Positions 55,316-64,000 of a DNA stretch of 64,000 nucleotides are shown in pieces. Numbering within the stretch: position 1 is the first letter of the stretch; every line of letters starts with the position of its first letter. The stretch comes from Diplocloster agilis. GTDB lineage: Bacteria; Bacillota; Clostridia; Lachnospirales; Lachnospiraceae. A program made the translations under genes and the position numbers. The notes beneath the pieces are model-generated. The model made no database searches and had not been told where the DNA came from. It saw only the letters and a list, made by a program, of their open reading frames with translations. Location of the stretch: positions 1 to 64,000 of the forward strand of contig NZ_JAHQCW010000011.1 in NCBI RefSeq assembly GCF_019042275.1, written 5' to 3'.

Positions 55316-56263
55316 TTACCAGTAGCAGCCTTCTTCGACTTTCTTGAAGCCGGCCGGCTTTTCATCTTCGTTAGGTTTCACCCAGTTTTCGTTATATAAT
55401 TTGGATATCACCGGGTGGCTGTCCCACCTGGATCCCCGGATACCAAACAGCAGCTGGGTCGCTCCGCCCATATGGATTGCCTGTCGGCCGGCTGCCTTTA
55501 ATCTGGCTGCCAGCGGGAACCCATAGGCTCCGCAGCCGAGTATGGCCACATCAAAATCCAGTTTCATCGCTTCCTCATACATATAATCCAATGCTTCAAA
55601 CCAGTTGGCAAAACGCTCATCGGTCTGGTCCGCCAGCGTCTGCACCGCCCGGATCACCTGCAGATCAAATTCCGGCAGAATGTCCGTACCGGGGAATAAT
55701 AATTCCCTGCGTGCAAACTGTCTCTCGATGGTGTTCTTAAACGGATGAACCACCAGAACCTTTTTGCCTTTCAGGGCTTTGGACCAGGGCTTTTCATGAT
55801 ACCACGGTTCGATGGCCCGCAGATAAGTCACCTCGCTCTGAGGCGCAAAATGCTCGATCATATAGTCTTCCATCAGATTGAACCAGGTACCGATCAGATC
55901 CAGCTGAGCACAGCTCTCACACATGAGATCGGAGAAGCGGATCGTTAACTGCTCATCTTTCGGGAAAAAACCGGACAGCTCATAGATGCGGTTCACCACC
56001 TCCGGGTGTACGTTTTTGCGTACTCCCAGCTGGTATGCGACCACGGAACGCATCACGGCCAGCTCCGTCGAGCCAAACCGCCCCACCATGAACGGCTGCT
56101 TCCGGCTGAGCAGCTGTTGAATCCGCTCGTTGCCCATCTGCTGCTCCAGCACCACTTTTTTGCCGAACCTGCTTCCGATCATCGGTTTTCCGGTAATTCT
56201 GCCACATATTTTCCGGGAAATATTGCGGACCCGGGCGGCATACCATTCCATTTTTTTACCCAT
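55316..56263 (-). CDS. Putative glycosyltransferase, GT-D-like
   Basis: 315 residues from ATG 56263, with AGGAG 7 bases upstream; 16 extra upstream codons would overlap ugd. PFMVGRFGSTELAVMRS near 58-74 and the later DVAILGCGAYGFPLAARLK and HMGGATQLLFGIRG resemble the GT-D/DUF1792-type glucosyltransferase fold (VGDGE and LGPTAT equivalents), but I am matching pattern, not a close relative. No membrane segments. It lies 1 base after ugd, between two glycosyltransferase genes. Confidence 0.6.
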   Translation of the reverse strand: MGKKMEWYAARVRNISRKICGRITGKPMIGSRFGKKVVLEQQMGNERIQQLLSRKQPFMVGRFGSTELAVMRSVVAYQLGVRKNVHPEVVNRIYELSGFFPKDEQLTIRFSDLMCESCAQLDLIGTWFNLMEDYMIEHFAPQSEVTYLRAIEPWYHEKPWSKALKGKKVLVVHPFKNTIERQFARRELLFPGTDILPEFDLQVIRAVQTLADQTDERFANWFEALDYMYEEAMKLDFDVAILGCGAYGFPLAARLKAAGRQAIHMGGATQLLFGIRGSRWDSHPVISKLYNENWVKPNEDEKPAGFKKVEEGCYW

Positions 56264-56264
56264 T

Positions 56265-57578
56265 TCAGTTCTCCTTCGCCGGTTGGACGGCTCTTCGGCC
56301 AATACTTTCATAGATCACACCGGCCTGTTCCATCCGCTCTAATTCATAGCAGTTCCGTCCGTCTAAAATGATCGGGTGTTTCATACATGCCGCAAAAATA
56401 TGGGGATCCAATTCCTTTACCTGAGGCCACTCTGTAAATATAAAGCAAATATCCGCATCCTGCAAGGTCTCTTCAATGGATTCACAATAGCTGATGTCTC
56501 CGTCACACTTCTTTTTAAAGTTCCCAACCCCCACCGGATCCCAGGCTTTCACAATCGCTCCGTCCTCCAGGAATACCGGTATGTTGACCAGCGAAGGGGC
56601 TTCCCGCAGATCGTCTGTTCCGGGTTTGAATGTAAGTCCCAATACCGCAACCGTCAGTCCTTTAAAATCCTCATAATATTTTCTCGCCTTTTTTATCAGC
56701 CGGTATTTCTGGTTCTCGTTGACTTCGATCGCCGCTTTAATGGTCTTAATTTCATTGTCATTAAAACTGGCCAGCCAGCTCAACGCCTTTGTATCCTTCG
56801 GGAAACAGGAACCTCCGTAGCCAATGCCCGCTCTCAGAAACTGATTGCCGATACGGCCGTCAAATCCCATCCCCTTCGTCACATCCTCTATATCCGCGCC
56901 TACCGTCTCGCACAAATTCGCTATCTCATTTACGTAGGAAATCTTCAGAGCCAGGAAATCGTTGGACGCATATTTGATCATCTCCGCGCTGCGGCGGTTT
57001 GTCAAAAGCTTCGGCGCGTCAAAATCCTTATAAACTTCCTGCAAGATAACCCCAGGCTTATCCTCCTCGACCCCGATAACGATTCTGGAAGCATGCAGGG
57101 TGTCCTGTACGGCCGTGCCCTGGGCCAGGAATTCCGGGTTGGAGGCAATCCATACCTGAACGGGATGTGCAAGGCGCGCTTTCATATACGCTTCAATCTT
57201 ATCGTTTGTTCCAATCGGCACCGTTGACTTAACCACAACAACGCAGTCCCTTTCGATGCTGGCGGCGATCTGCCCTGCCACCTCGTATACATAAGTCAGG
57301 TTTGCCGAGCCGTCTCTTTTTTCCGGGGTTCCCACACCGATAAAGATCACATCCGCCTCGCGGTATGCCGCCTTATAGTCCGTGGTAAAAGTAAGCCGTT
57401 CCATATTTTTTAACATCAGCTCGTCAAGGCCCGGTTCAAATATCGGAGAGATACCCTTGCGCATAATCTCCACTTTCTGCTGATCTACATCCACACAGGT
57501 TACGCCATGGCCATGCTCCGCCAGGCAAACTCCCGTAACCAGACCCACATATCCTGTACCCGCAACTGCAATATTCAT
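56265..57578 (-). CDS. ugd: UDP-glucose 6-dehydrogenase
   Basis: 437 residues. Rossmann start NIAVAGTGYVGLVTGVCLAEHG, FIGVGTPE, KSTVPIGTNDK, NPEFLAQGTAV, and the catalytic Cys in GYGGSCFPKDTKAL; LGLTFKPGTDDLREAPS near 315. Makes UDP-glucuronic acid from GalU-made UDP-glucose, so an acidic glycan is likely. GGAGAGTG precedes ATG 57578, which overlaps the flippase stop by 4 bases. Confidence 0.96.
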   Translation of the reverse strand: MNIAVAGTGYVGLVTGVCLAEHGHGVTCVDVDQQKVEIMRKGISPIFEPGLDELMLKNMERLTFTTDYKAAYREADVIFIGVGTPEKRDGSANLTYVYEVAGQIAASIERDCVVVVKSTVPIGTNDKIEAYMKARLAHPVQVWIASNPEFLAQGTAVQDTLHASRIVIGVEEDKPGVILQEVYKDFDAPKLLTNRRSAEMIKYASNDFLALKISYVNEIANLCETVGADIEDVTKGMGFDGRIGNQFLRAGIGYGGSCFPKDTKALSWLASFNDNEIKTIKAAIEVNENQKYRLIKKARKYYEDFKGLTVAVLGLTFKPGTDDLREAPSLVNIPVFLEDGAIVKAWDPVGVGNFKKKCDGDISYCESIEETLQDADICFIFTEWPQVKELDPHIFAACMKHPIILDGRNCYELERMEQAGVIYESIGRRAVQPAKEN

Positions 57579-59119
57579 TTCTTCACTCTCCTTAATTTAC
57601 CCAGCACGCCCAACGTCAGCTGGTATGCGAACTGAAATTCTTTTGTTCTATGGAACACGACAACAACCAACACAAACGGAACCGCCACACACAGGGCCGC
57701 CGCTCCGATAAACCCGCCGACCGACGGAGTCGGAAACAATCTGCCGCACAGCCACAGAAGGCCAAGCACCTGAACAATATCCACCGCCGTATAGGCTAAC
57801 ACTTTTCCCCAGTATTCCATCATCCCATCCTTAAAATATTTCCGGAACACAAGGATACATTTGCTGATCCAGAAAAACAGCTGGCTGATCACCGTTCCCA
57901 GCAGAACGCCCGGAACGCCGATAAACTGCACAAAGATAATGGAAGAAATCAGATTCATGGCAGCGCCGACCGCATTCAGATATTTTTCATAATGGAATAA
58001 TCCCAGGACACTGATCAGCTCATTGATGGGCCCCGATGTAATACTGATAAATACATCCAGGCTGATGAGCAGCACTACGATCTGCGGCATCACCGCCTGT
58101 TCTCCGCCATAACACATGTACACGAGCGGCGTGCTGCACACAATCAGGCCGGCAGCCGCCACCGACGCTATAAAATGCCGCACAAACGTATAGTGATTGA
58201 ACAGCGGATACATTTCTTTACTGTCCTTGCCGCTCTGTAAGAAATTACCGATCGCCGGCGCCATGGAGTAGAGCACACTGTTGACGATCGTCCGTATGGC
58301 GTTCGTGATATACACATAATAGTTCAGCCCGCCGACGGTAAATAATCCGCCGGTAATACTGCTGAACGTAGAAATCACCAGGTTATCCGTGGAAGAATAG
58401 ATATAAACCGCCACTTTACCGACCAGGATATTTTTCGTATCCACAAACAGATTTTTCGCCTTGTCATAAGGTTTGATGTGCTTATCTTTCAGCTGCGGAT
58501 ACTGTTTATTGCAGTAATAGGAGATCAGCAGATTCGCCGCCACCTGCTGCAGCACCATCAGAACGGAATAGATAATATAGTCCTGATAAAGTACCAGGGA
58601 TACAATCCTGAGCACGCTGAAAATAATATTCATCAAAGTATCGTACAGCGCACAGATGTAGTTCCTCTGATCGGCGTATAACAGCGTTCTTTTATAGGAA
58701 AGAAAATATGTGGACACCGTAGACATCAGCTGTATAAAGAATATCAGCCGCACAAAGCCAATATCCACGCCGGACTCCGTGATAAACACCGGTATCAGCA
58801 GCATCAGCAGACATCCAAGGCCGAACACCACAAAACCGATCGTCCAATACACCCGCCGGAACAACGCCATGATACTGGCGATGGTATTCTGGTCCCCCTG
58901 TGCAATGGGTTTGTACAGATGATAGGTAATCGCGCTTCCCACGCCTAGTTCCGCCAGGGAAAGCATGTTCAGCAGATTGCTGATTACACTGTTTAAACCG
59001 TAGTTCGTCTGTCCCAGATAGTGGGTAAACACGATCTGCGTCAAAAAACCCATGACCAGCACAATGACCTGTGTCACCAGGCCGATCACTCCGTTTTTCA
59101 TGATCTTTTCCAGTCTCAT
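57575..59119 (-). CDS. Wzx-like polysaccharide flippase, second copy
   Basis: 514 residues with about 14 membrane helices, a full-length flippase of the polysaccharide-transport family. The N-terminus GVIGLVTQVIVLVMGFLTQI, then FTHYLGQTNYGLNSVISNLL, is characteristic. It is longer than, and not closely similar to, the 399-residue flippase at 35932, so two substrates are likely. Start overlaps the upstream GT2 stop (ATGA), with AAGGTG 6 bases upstream. Confidence 0.9.
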   Translation of the reverse strand: MRLEKIMKNGVIGLVTQVIVLVMGFLTQIVFTHYLGQTNYGLNSVISNLLNMLSLAELGVGSAITYHLYKPIAQGDQNTIASIMALFRRVYWTIGFVVFGLGCLLMLLIPVFITESGVDIGFVRLIFFIQLMSTVSTYFLSYKRTLLYADQRNYICALYDTLMNIIFSVLRIVSLVLYQDYIIYSVLMVLQQVAANLLISYYCNKQYPQLKDKHIKPYDKAKNLFVDTKNILVGKVAVYIYSSTDNLVISTFSSITGGLFTVGGLNYYVYITNAIRTIVNSVLYSMAPAIGNFLQSGKDSKEMYPLFNHYTFVRHFIASVAAAGLIVCSTPLVYMCYGGEQAVMPQIVVLLISLDVFISITSGPINELISVLGLFHYEKYLNAVGAAMNLISSIIFVQFIGVPGVLLGTVISQLFFWISKCILVFRKYFKDGMMEYWGKVLAYTAVDIVQVLGLLWLCGRLFPTPSVGGFIGAAALCVAVPFVLVVVVFHRTKEFQFAYQLTLGVLGKLRRVKK

Positions 59120-60114
59120 AGATTACACCTTTTCTTCAGCTTTTTGTAGACCGGATAAAACCGGTAAAACCAGCAGTAAGATTTCACCCGGCTGTCGCCC
59201 AGATACGCTTTGCCCCGGGCGATACGGATCAATTCCCGTATCTTTTCTTTCTGCTCTTTCTGAACAGCCCGGTCCAGCTGATGGTAGACGTCCACCGTTG
59301 TCAGGCAGAATACATTGGCGATATGACTGCGGATCATTTTATCATTCTCCGGACGGAAATGATGGGCGCCGTAAAACGCGAACATCTCTTTGGCCGACCG
59401 GTAAAAGCCTTCAAAATTGCGAAGCGTCTTCGCCTGCATCATGATGGAGCCATCCCGGAACCTCCGGTGATACACAATTTTACGCACGATCTTAACCCGA
59501 CGGCACTGCAGCATCAGCGCAAAAGTATAGTACTGATCCTCGTGGATAATTCCTTCTAAAAATGTAAGTCCCAGATCCAGCAGCGTCTGTCTTTTTACCA
59601 GCTGCAGGCAGACCTGGGTCCGAAAGTCCTCCCTTGGAAGGGTAAGGGCAAACAAATCCTCGCCGTCATAGACGCCGGGATATTCATAGTGTTTCTGATA
59701 ATCGTACTGCATATTCGGTTTTCGGACATCCCCGTCATCATAAAAAGAAGCTCCGTCAAACAAAACCAAATCGCAGTCCTGATCCGCGGCTTCTTTATAA
59801 ATCACTTCCAGCCCGTCCGGCTCGATGTAATCATCGCTGTCCAGAAAATAGACATACTGCCCGGACGCCCCACGAAGACCGGTATTTCTGGCCGCGCTTA
59901 GGCCGGCGTTTTCCTGATGAATCAGACGGATATTTTCGTGCCGCTCCGCGTAACTCTCTGCGATCTGCGGCCCGTTGTCGGTGGAACCGTCATTTACCAG
60001 AATGATTTCTATCCCGGACAATGTCTGCGCAAGTACACTGTCAATACATTCTGCCAAATATTTTTCTACATTATAAATCGGAATGACTACCGATATTTTC
60101 GGCTGATTATTCAT
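59116..60114 (-). CDS. GT2 glycosyltransferase
   Basis: 332 residues from ATG 60114 (MNNQPKISVVIPIYNVEKYL); a TTG eight codons upstream is possible, and the ribosome site is weak for both. GT-A motifs: LVNDGSTDNGPQ, GLSAARNTGLRGA and FLDSDDYIEPDGLE. The middle has LEGIIHEDQYYTFAL, the acceptor-side segment of EpsJ/WcaA-type enzymes. Close in type to the GT2 at 53232. Confidence 0.88.
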   Translation of the reverse strand: MNNQPKISVVIPIYNVEKYLAECIDSVLAQTLSGIEIILVNDGSTDNGPQIAESYAERHENIRLIHQENAGLSAARNTGLRGASGQYVYFLDSDDYIEPDGLEVIYKEAADQDCDLVLFDGASFYDDGDVRKPNMQYDYQKHYEYPGVYDGEDLFALTLPREDFRTQVCLQLVKRQTLLDLGLTFLEGIIHEDQYYTFALMLQCRRVKIVRKIVYHRRFRDGSIMMQAKTLRNFEGFYRSAKEMFAFYGAHHFRPENDKMIRSHIANVFCLTTVDVYHQLDRAVQKEQKEKIRELIRIARGKAYLGDSRVKSYCWFYRFYPVYKKLKKRCNL

Positions 60115-60150
60115 AGCTTTATCCCATCTATACGGCAATTTTTCATACGG

Positions 60151-61302
60151 TCATTTATGCCGAAGCTGACGGTTCACTTTATTCACCATCAGATTCTTAA
60201 GCATTCCGACCGACAGGTTGTCCCCCCGGAAGTCATAGCTGCAGGCCAGACGGCCCACATGATGGCGGTACGGATTTTTCTCTTCCCGGGCCGTATCGTA
60301 CAAAAAGATCTGGGTGCCTTCCATATCCGCCAATATATTCTGTTCCTGAGGCTTTAATAATAATCCAAAGGATCTCACAATCTTATAATCTTTAATCTCC
60401 AAAGTCAACCAGTATCGCTGATTTTTCCTGTTTTTCTTCACACCGTAAAGGTCTGTGCAGAGCTGGTCTGCGGGCAGGCCCAGGATGCCGGCCAGCTTTT
60501 CATTTTCCCAGAAGGCGTCATACACCGTGTCACTGTCATCCAGCGTCACAAAACGATATTCCCTTTGAATCCCCGTCTGAAAAGGGACCTGAAGACCTGT
60601 GGAGGGAATCGCGAAGTTCTCGCCCGCGTCCGTAAAGTTCGTGCACTGCGAGACATAAGGATAGACAAAATACTTATTCCTCTCGATGCAATATTTAACG
60701 TGATATTTTAACCAGGAGGTTCCGGGCCAGGAGGCCACATAGTCGGGAATATCCGCGGATTCCTGAAATTCCTCCCCCTGCTCCTCATACCATTTCCGAA
60801 ACGCCATCCATTGGCGCTTCATCCAGACCTGCCCCCAGGACTGGGCAAACTGTACGAAGTACACATCATTTGAGTCGGCCAGCGGAACAAACGGCCGGTT
60901 GGCATGTACATTCCACAAATGCTGATACAGGGAAATTCCGGCGATCCGGTCATCCCCCTCGTAATAGGCAACCGCCTGTTTCATATATTGATAGAAATTC
61001 GGGGATACATAGATGTCATCCTCAAATACGGCAATGGCTTCGTAATCCTCCACCAAGTCCCCGCAGGTCAATACGTGTCTGCGAAGTCCCATCCTCTGCG
61101 GATAGGTTTTGACTATTTTGGGTCCGAAGGGCCAGTCGAAATCCTCCGCGCAGCGCTGCACGCTGTCGTCGCCGCTGTTATCGATACTGATTATCAAAGT
61201 CACCTGGTCGCCATCATAGTCGGCCTGTGCCAGAGACTTCAACAGCCGCTCCATACTGCGCGGCCTGTTATAACCGATTGCCACTATAGCATACTGTGTC
61301 AT
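60151..61302 (-). CDS. GT-A glycosyltransferase, GT13/GNT-I-like
   Basis: 383 residues. Start YAIVAIGYNRPRSMERLLKS, then SIDNSGDD, and the metal site AVFEDDIYVSPNFYQYM near 90-106, which resembles the EDD motif of GlcNAc-transferase I-like enzymes (LEDDLEVSPDFF). SWGQVWMKRQWMAF near 165 matches the GW-type acceptor loop. The last 100 residues may be an added beta domain. GGAGG lies about 10 bases before ATG 61302. Family placement is by motif only; UDP-GlcNAc as donor is a guess. Confidence 0.68.
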   Translation of the reverse strand: MTQYAIVAIGYNRPRSMERLLKSLAQADYDGDQVTLIISIDNSGDDSVQRCAEDFDWPFGPKIVKTYPQRMGLRRHVLTCGDLVEDYEAIAVFEDDIYVSPNFYQYMKQAVAYYEGDDRIAGISLYQHLWNVHANRPFVPLADSNDVYFVQFAQSWGQVWMKRQWMAFRKWYEEQGEEFQESADIPDYVASWPGTSWLKYHVKYCIERNKYFVYPYVSQCTNFTDAGENFAIPSTGLQVPFQTGIQREYRFVTLDDSDTVYDAFWENEKLAGILGLPADQLCTDLYGVKKNRKNQRYWLTLEIKDYKIVRSFGLLLKPQEQNILADMEGTQIFLYDTAREEKNPYRHHVGRLACSYDFRGDNLSVGMLKNLMVNKVNRQLRHK

Positions 61303-61320
61303 CGTATCATTTCCTCCGGG

Positions 61321-62022
61321 CTATCGCAAGCCTTCCTCTTTTACTATTTTCTTAAATCTCTCAATATCGTCAAAATAATCGGCATGGCTTTCGATCCAGG
61401 ATATATCCCGGTCCCACCATTTAAAGTCCATCAAAAACTTCCGGTCTTCCTCGTCAAACCGGTATTTGATCACTTTGGCCGGCACGCCGCCCACAATGGC
61501 ATAAGGAGGGACATCCTTCGTCACTACCGCCCCTGCGGCGATCACCGCGCCGTCTCCGATCGTCACTCCGGCCATGATCGTGGCGCCGTCTCCAAACCAG
61601 ACATCACTTCCCACTTTGAACTGATAGCGCCCGTCGCAGACCGGCTCCGCATAATCCGGAAATTTCTGCTCCTTTACATAGGTAAACCCGCTGACCGGGG
61701 ACAGCGTGAAAAATGCCGTGTGGGTAGAGACAAACTTCGAAGTGGGATGCTGGCCGATCACAAACTTCACATTCGGCCCGATCCCGGTAAACCGTCCCAC
61801 CTTGACATCATTCAGCACACAATCGTGCTGGACAATGGTACCGTACCCCAGATACGTATTCAACATATAAGCATTATAATAGATGCGGGCGTGTCCCTCG
61901 AATTCACAGTTATCCACGTCAAAAAACACGCCGCGGCCGAACATTACATGTTTTTGCTTCGTCAAACTCCTTTTTATGAAAAAGGAGCGGAATATATTTG
62001 TTACAATCTGAAACCGGTTCAC
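61321..62022 (-). CDS. Hexapeptide-repeat acetyltransferase
   Basis: 233 residues. Left-handed beta-helix repeats run from about 65 to 180 ([19 protein letters not shown], then [20 protein letters not shown] and [18 protein letters not shown]), with the loop His in [16 protein letters not shown] typical of CatB/VatD-like acetyltransferases. It ends [17 protein letters not shown]. It could N-acetylate the 3- or 4-amino dideoxy sugar or O-acetylate the chain. GTG start at 62022 with AGGTGG 7 bases upstream. Confidence 0.85.
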   Translation of the reverse strand: MNRFQIVTNIFRSFFIKRSLTKQKHVMFGRGVFFDVDNCEFEGHARIYYNAYMLNTYLGYGTIVQHDCVLNDVKVGRFTGIGPNVKFVIGQHPTSKFVSTHTAFFTLSPVSGFTYVKEQKFPDYAEPVCDGRYQFKVGSDVWFGDGATIMAGVTIGDGAVIAAGAVVTKDVPPYAIVGGVPAKVIKYRFDEEDRKFLMDFKWWDRDISWIESHADYFDDIERFKKIVKEEGLR

Positions 62023-62112
62023 ACAAATCCACCTTTCTTCTCTTGGCCGGAGGCCCTTTCATCAAATATCCTGCTGTCCGGCTCTTGGCGCCTTGCCGGT
62101 ATGCCAATATAA

Positions 62113-63429
62113 TCAGCCCAACAAACCTGTTTTCCCGAAACATCCTTTTTTTAATTTATCCCGGAACGATTCCCAATCAATAAAATTCATCACGATCCAC
62201 AAAAATGCATCCACAGAAATCATCATAATAAATCTGGTGAATCCATGCCCGGAATGGCCGAACAGCACCAACGTCCAAAATGCCGGGAAACAACAGATAA
62301 ACGCAAACGGCAGCAATCTGCCGACAGCCACCTTCTTAGCCCGGAACCGGATTATGAGAACCGCCAGCACCACCGCTATAAGCCCGATCAGAATTCCCAT
62401 AGAGCGAAGCGGGGTCAGATATCCCTGCAGAATGCTAACCAGCCGGCCGGAATATTCCCGGAAGCTGGGCGGCAGCCCGATCCAGCCTCCCGATACCGCG
62501 GAACCGTCACTGGACCCCGTTACCAGCGCGGCAAGCACCCATTTCAACACCAGCGTAACCGCATAGGCGATACCGTAACCGGCGCCGTTGCCGATGAGAT
62601 GCCCCCACAGCTGTTTGGCGTTCTTTCCCTGCCGCTGCCTCATCTGCATAGAGATCAGAAGCGGCATTCCAAGCGTAATCAGAGGCGCCTCAAAGGTTCC
62701 CCAAAACGCCATGCTGGTTCCGATCAGCCCGAAAAACAAAGGTTCGTACCTGTCATACGTCCTGTTCCCCGAAAAGAGCAGCACCATCATAACACCCAAT
62801 AGCATCAAGTTCACGTCCACAGAAAACATCATATTGATGGTTATAATCGTTGTGTAGCTCATAAGCGTTCCGCAGATAAATGGAAATGCCGCGCGGAATC
62901 CCATCTTCTTATTCATTGCCAGAATTGTCAGTAAATATAAAAAGAAACTGACCATATATATGATTTGCCGGATCTCATGCAGATTCAAAAAAGTCAGCAA
63001 AGGCTTTAGCCATACCAGATAGCCATGCCACATTCTTCCATAGCTCTCGCTGCCGGTGGCTTTTCCCTCAGCCGCCGCCACCAGATCATAATACTGGGCG
63101 AACTCGGTATCCCCGGAGCCCTCTACCACCTCGTAATCCGCAGACATTGCCGCATGAAACGGATGCTCCGAAGTCTGGAGCGCCATATTCAGCATCCGGG
63201 AATCCGAATAATTGTCAAAAAAACAGACCGGAGATCCAAAAAACCAGTTGGGATACTTTCCGTCCTGGGCGATCACACCGATCGATTCCGCTACATTCTC
63301 AACCATAGCCGATTTCGGGATACAATAAACCAGCGTCAGGCTCAGCAGATAAAACGCAAAAAGCCCGGCCGCTGTCAGCAGTACCTTTTTCACAATGTTT
63401 TTCATTCCCTTATCTTTCGTCGTATCCAT
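62113..63429 (-). CDS. Multi-spanning membrane protein, possible polymerase or GT-C
   Basis: 438 residues, about nine to ten membrane helices, with a large first extracytoplasmic loop at about 40-130 (DNYSDSRMLNMALQ, YGRMWHGYLVWLKPLLTF) and basic cytoplasmic ends. I do not recognise the family. Position among GTs and a flippase, plus absence of any other clear Wzy candidate on this side, makes a polymerase or GT-C role worth considering. AGGAG lies 11 bases before ATG 63429; a second ATG eight codons on is possible. Confidence 0.7.
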   Translation of the reverse strand: MDTTKDKGMKNIVKKVLLTAAGLFAFYLLSLTLVYCIPKSAMVENVAESIGVIAQDGKYPNWFFGSPVCFFDNYSDSRMLNMALQTSEHPFHAAMSADYEVVEGSGDTEFAQYYDLVAAAEGKATGSESYGRMWHGYLVWLKPLLTFLNLHEIRQIIYMVSFFLYLLTILAMNKKMGFRAAFPFICGTLMSYTTIITINMMFSVDVNLMLLGVMMVLLFSGNRTYDRYEPLFFGLIGTSMAFWGTFEAPLITLGMPLLISMQMRQRQGKNAKQLWGHLIGNGAGYGIAYAVTLVLKWVLAALVTGSSDGSAVSGGWIGLPPSFREYSGRLVSILQGYLTPLRSMGILIGLIAVVLAVLIIRFRAKKVAVGRLLPFAFICCFPAFWTLVLFGHSGHGFTRFIMMISVDAFLWIVMNFIDWESFRDKLKKGCFGKTGLLG

Positions 63430-63430
63430 G

Positions 63431-64000
63431 CTACTGTCTGCTCCTTTTTATCTGCATAAGTACTTCATGACGCTTTTTCGGCTGTGCCGGCAGGATCACA
63501 TAATCCACTCCTGCGCTTTCTGCCGACTGCCCGTCTTTTTCATAGCGGTCCCCGATCATCAGCACCTCTTCCGCAGGCAGGCCCAATTCATTCAGAATCA
63601 CCTTCATCCCTCTGGGGTCCGGTTTCAGGCACTGCATCTGAGGATCCGTAGCCGCGAAACAATAATCCGCCACGATTCCCAAAGCCTCCAGCTTATCCTG
63701 GACGGGATAATCCGAATAAATCCCCACGGTAATCTTATGTTTGCGCAGATATTTCACCAAGTCGTACAATTCATGATCGCGGAATTTTTTCAGATACGGC
63801 AGGGGGAAACGGTACATCCACCGGCCGATCACGGATTCCACCCGGTAAGCCGGGACTTTGTATTTTTCTCCCACCAGCCGATACAAGTATTGGTCAGGAT
63901 CTTCTTCATGACATTCCGTTACCATCCGCTCCCGCTCTTCCCTGAACTTCTTTATGATCAGCAGATCCTTGATTCTCCAGAAACGCAGCACATAGTAGCA
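63431..64000 (-). CDS. HAD family phosphatase, 5' end beyond the window
   Basis: About 190 residues visible; the frame stays open to the window edge (CYYVLRFWRIKDLL), so the start and the N-terminal DxDGTL nucleophile motif lie outside. Visible HAD features: motif II in GIYSDYPVQDKLEAL, the motif III Lys in LKPDPRGMKVIL, and motif IV EEVLMIGDRYEKDGQSAE. Ends 1 base before the membrane-protein gene. It may act on a sugar phosphate; the substrate is unknown. Confidence 0.82.
   Translation of the reverse strand, partial: CYYVLRFWRIKDLLIIKKFREERERMVTECHEEDPDQYLYRLVGEKYKVPAYRVESVIGRWMYRFPLPYLKKFRDHELYDLVKYLRKHKITVGIYSDYPVQDKLEALGIVADYCFAATDPQMQCLKPDPRGMKVILNELGLPAEEVLMIGDRYEKDGQSAESAGVDYVILPAQPKKRHEVLMQIKRSRQ

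Noticed and set aside
62113-63429. Wzy polymerase
   Set aside because: Number of helices and a large outer loop would fit, but no O-antigen ligase/polymerase signature was recognised, so it is left as an unknown membrane protein.

Overview
The window is a very large surface-polysaccharide (capsule or wall-glycan) biosynthesis locus from a low-to-moderate-GC, Gram-positive-type bacterium, most like a gut Clostridia/Lachnospiraceae member. This is inference from gene content: two LytR-CpsA-Psr wall-attachment proteins, a secreted GH25 muramidase with GBS-Bsp-type repeats, strong AGGAGG ribosome sites with occasional TTG and GTG starts, and no outer-membrane export genes. There are no tRNA or rRNA genes, no CRISPR array and no transposase that I can recognise. 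All genes lie on the minus strand except one divergent pair (38.6-43.1 kb, plus strand).

Layout. 1-283: GC-rich, hairpin-rich non-coding stretch, unassigned. 0.3-4.3 kb: precursor genes galU and glmS, a small zinc-ribbon protein and a rhamnosyltransferase-like GT2. 4.4-8.2 kb: two paralogous LCP proteins flanking a WcaJ/WbaP-type initiating phosphoglycosyltransferase. 8.3-15.9 kb: GT2 glycosyltransferases and a GtrA-like protein. 15.9-20.1 kb: the 1380-residue repeat-containing muramidase. 20.2-30.3 kb: two more glycosyltransferases, a Wzm/Wzt-type ABC exporter, a methyltransferase with a C-terminal coiled coil, and rfbC-rfbA-rfbB. 30.7-38.3 kb: DUF2142 membrane protein, small membrane protein, GtrB-like GT2, sugar epimerase, ATP-grasp ligase, flippase and a WecE-type aminotransferase. 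38.6-43.1 kb (plus): a bifunctional fucokinase/GDP-fucose pyrophosphorylase (Fkp) overlapped by a second DUF2142 protein. 43.3-64.0 kb: glf, a large GT-C-like protein, GtrB-like GT2, FdtA/FdtB amino-sugar enzymes, three fucosyltransferase-like genes, rfbD, DUF2304 plus DPM-like GT2, further GTs, ugd, a second flippase, an acetyltransferase, a membrane protein and a HAD phosphatase cut by the window edge.

How the genes work together (inference from families). GalU, GlmS, Ugd, Glf, RfbABCD, WecE, FdtA/FdtB and Fkp would supply UDP-Glc, UDP-GlcNAc precursor, UDP-GlcA, UDP-Galf, dTDP-L-Rha, dTDP-4-amino- and dTDP-3-amino-dideoxyhexoses and GDP-L-fucose. The WcaJ-like enzyme starts a lipid-linked chain, many GTs extend it, membrane GT-C/GtrB/GtrA-type proteins may add side groups, and either flippases or the ABC exporter move products out, where LCP proteins may attach them to peptidoglycan. 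Three possible translocators imply more than one glycan.

The stretch from about 13.8 to 38.4 kb is strikingly AT-rich compared with both flanks, which points to a horizontally exchanged serotype-like cassette between conserved ends. The most interesting features are the fucose-salvage and fucosyltransferase set (possible host-glycan mimicry), the methyltransferase/coiled-coil/Wzt combination that resembles a chain-terminating molecular ruler, and the muramidase with a precisely alternating 101/102-residue repeat.
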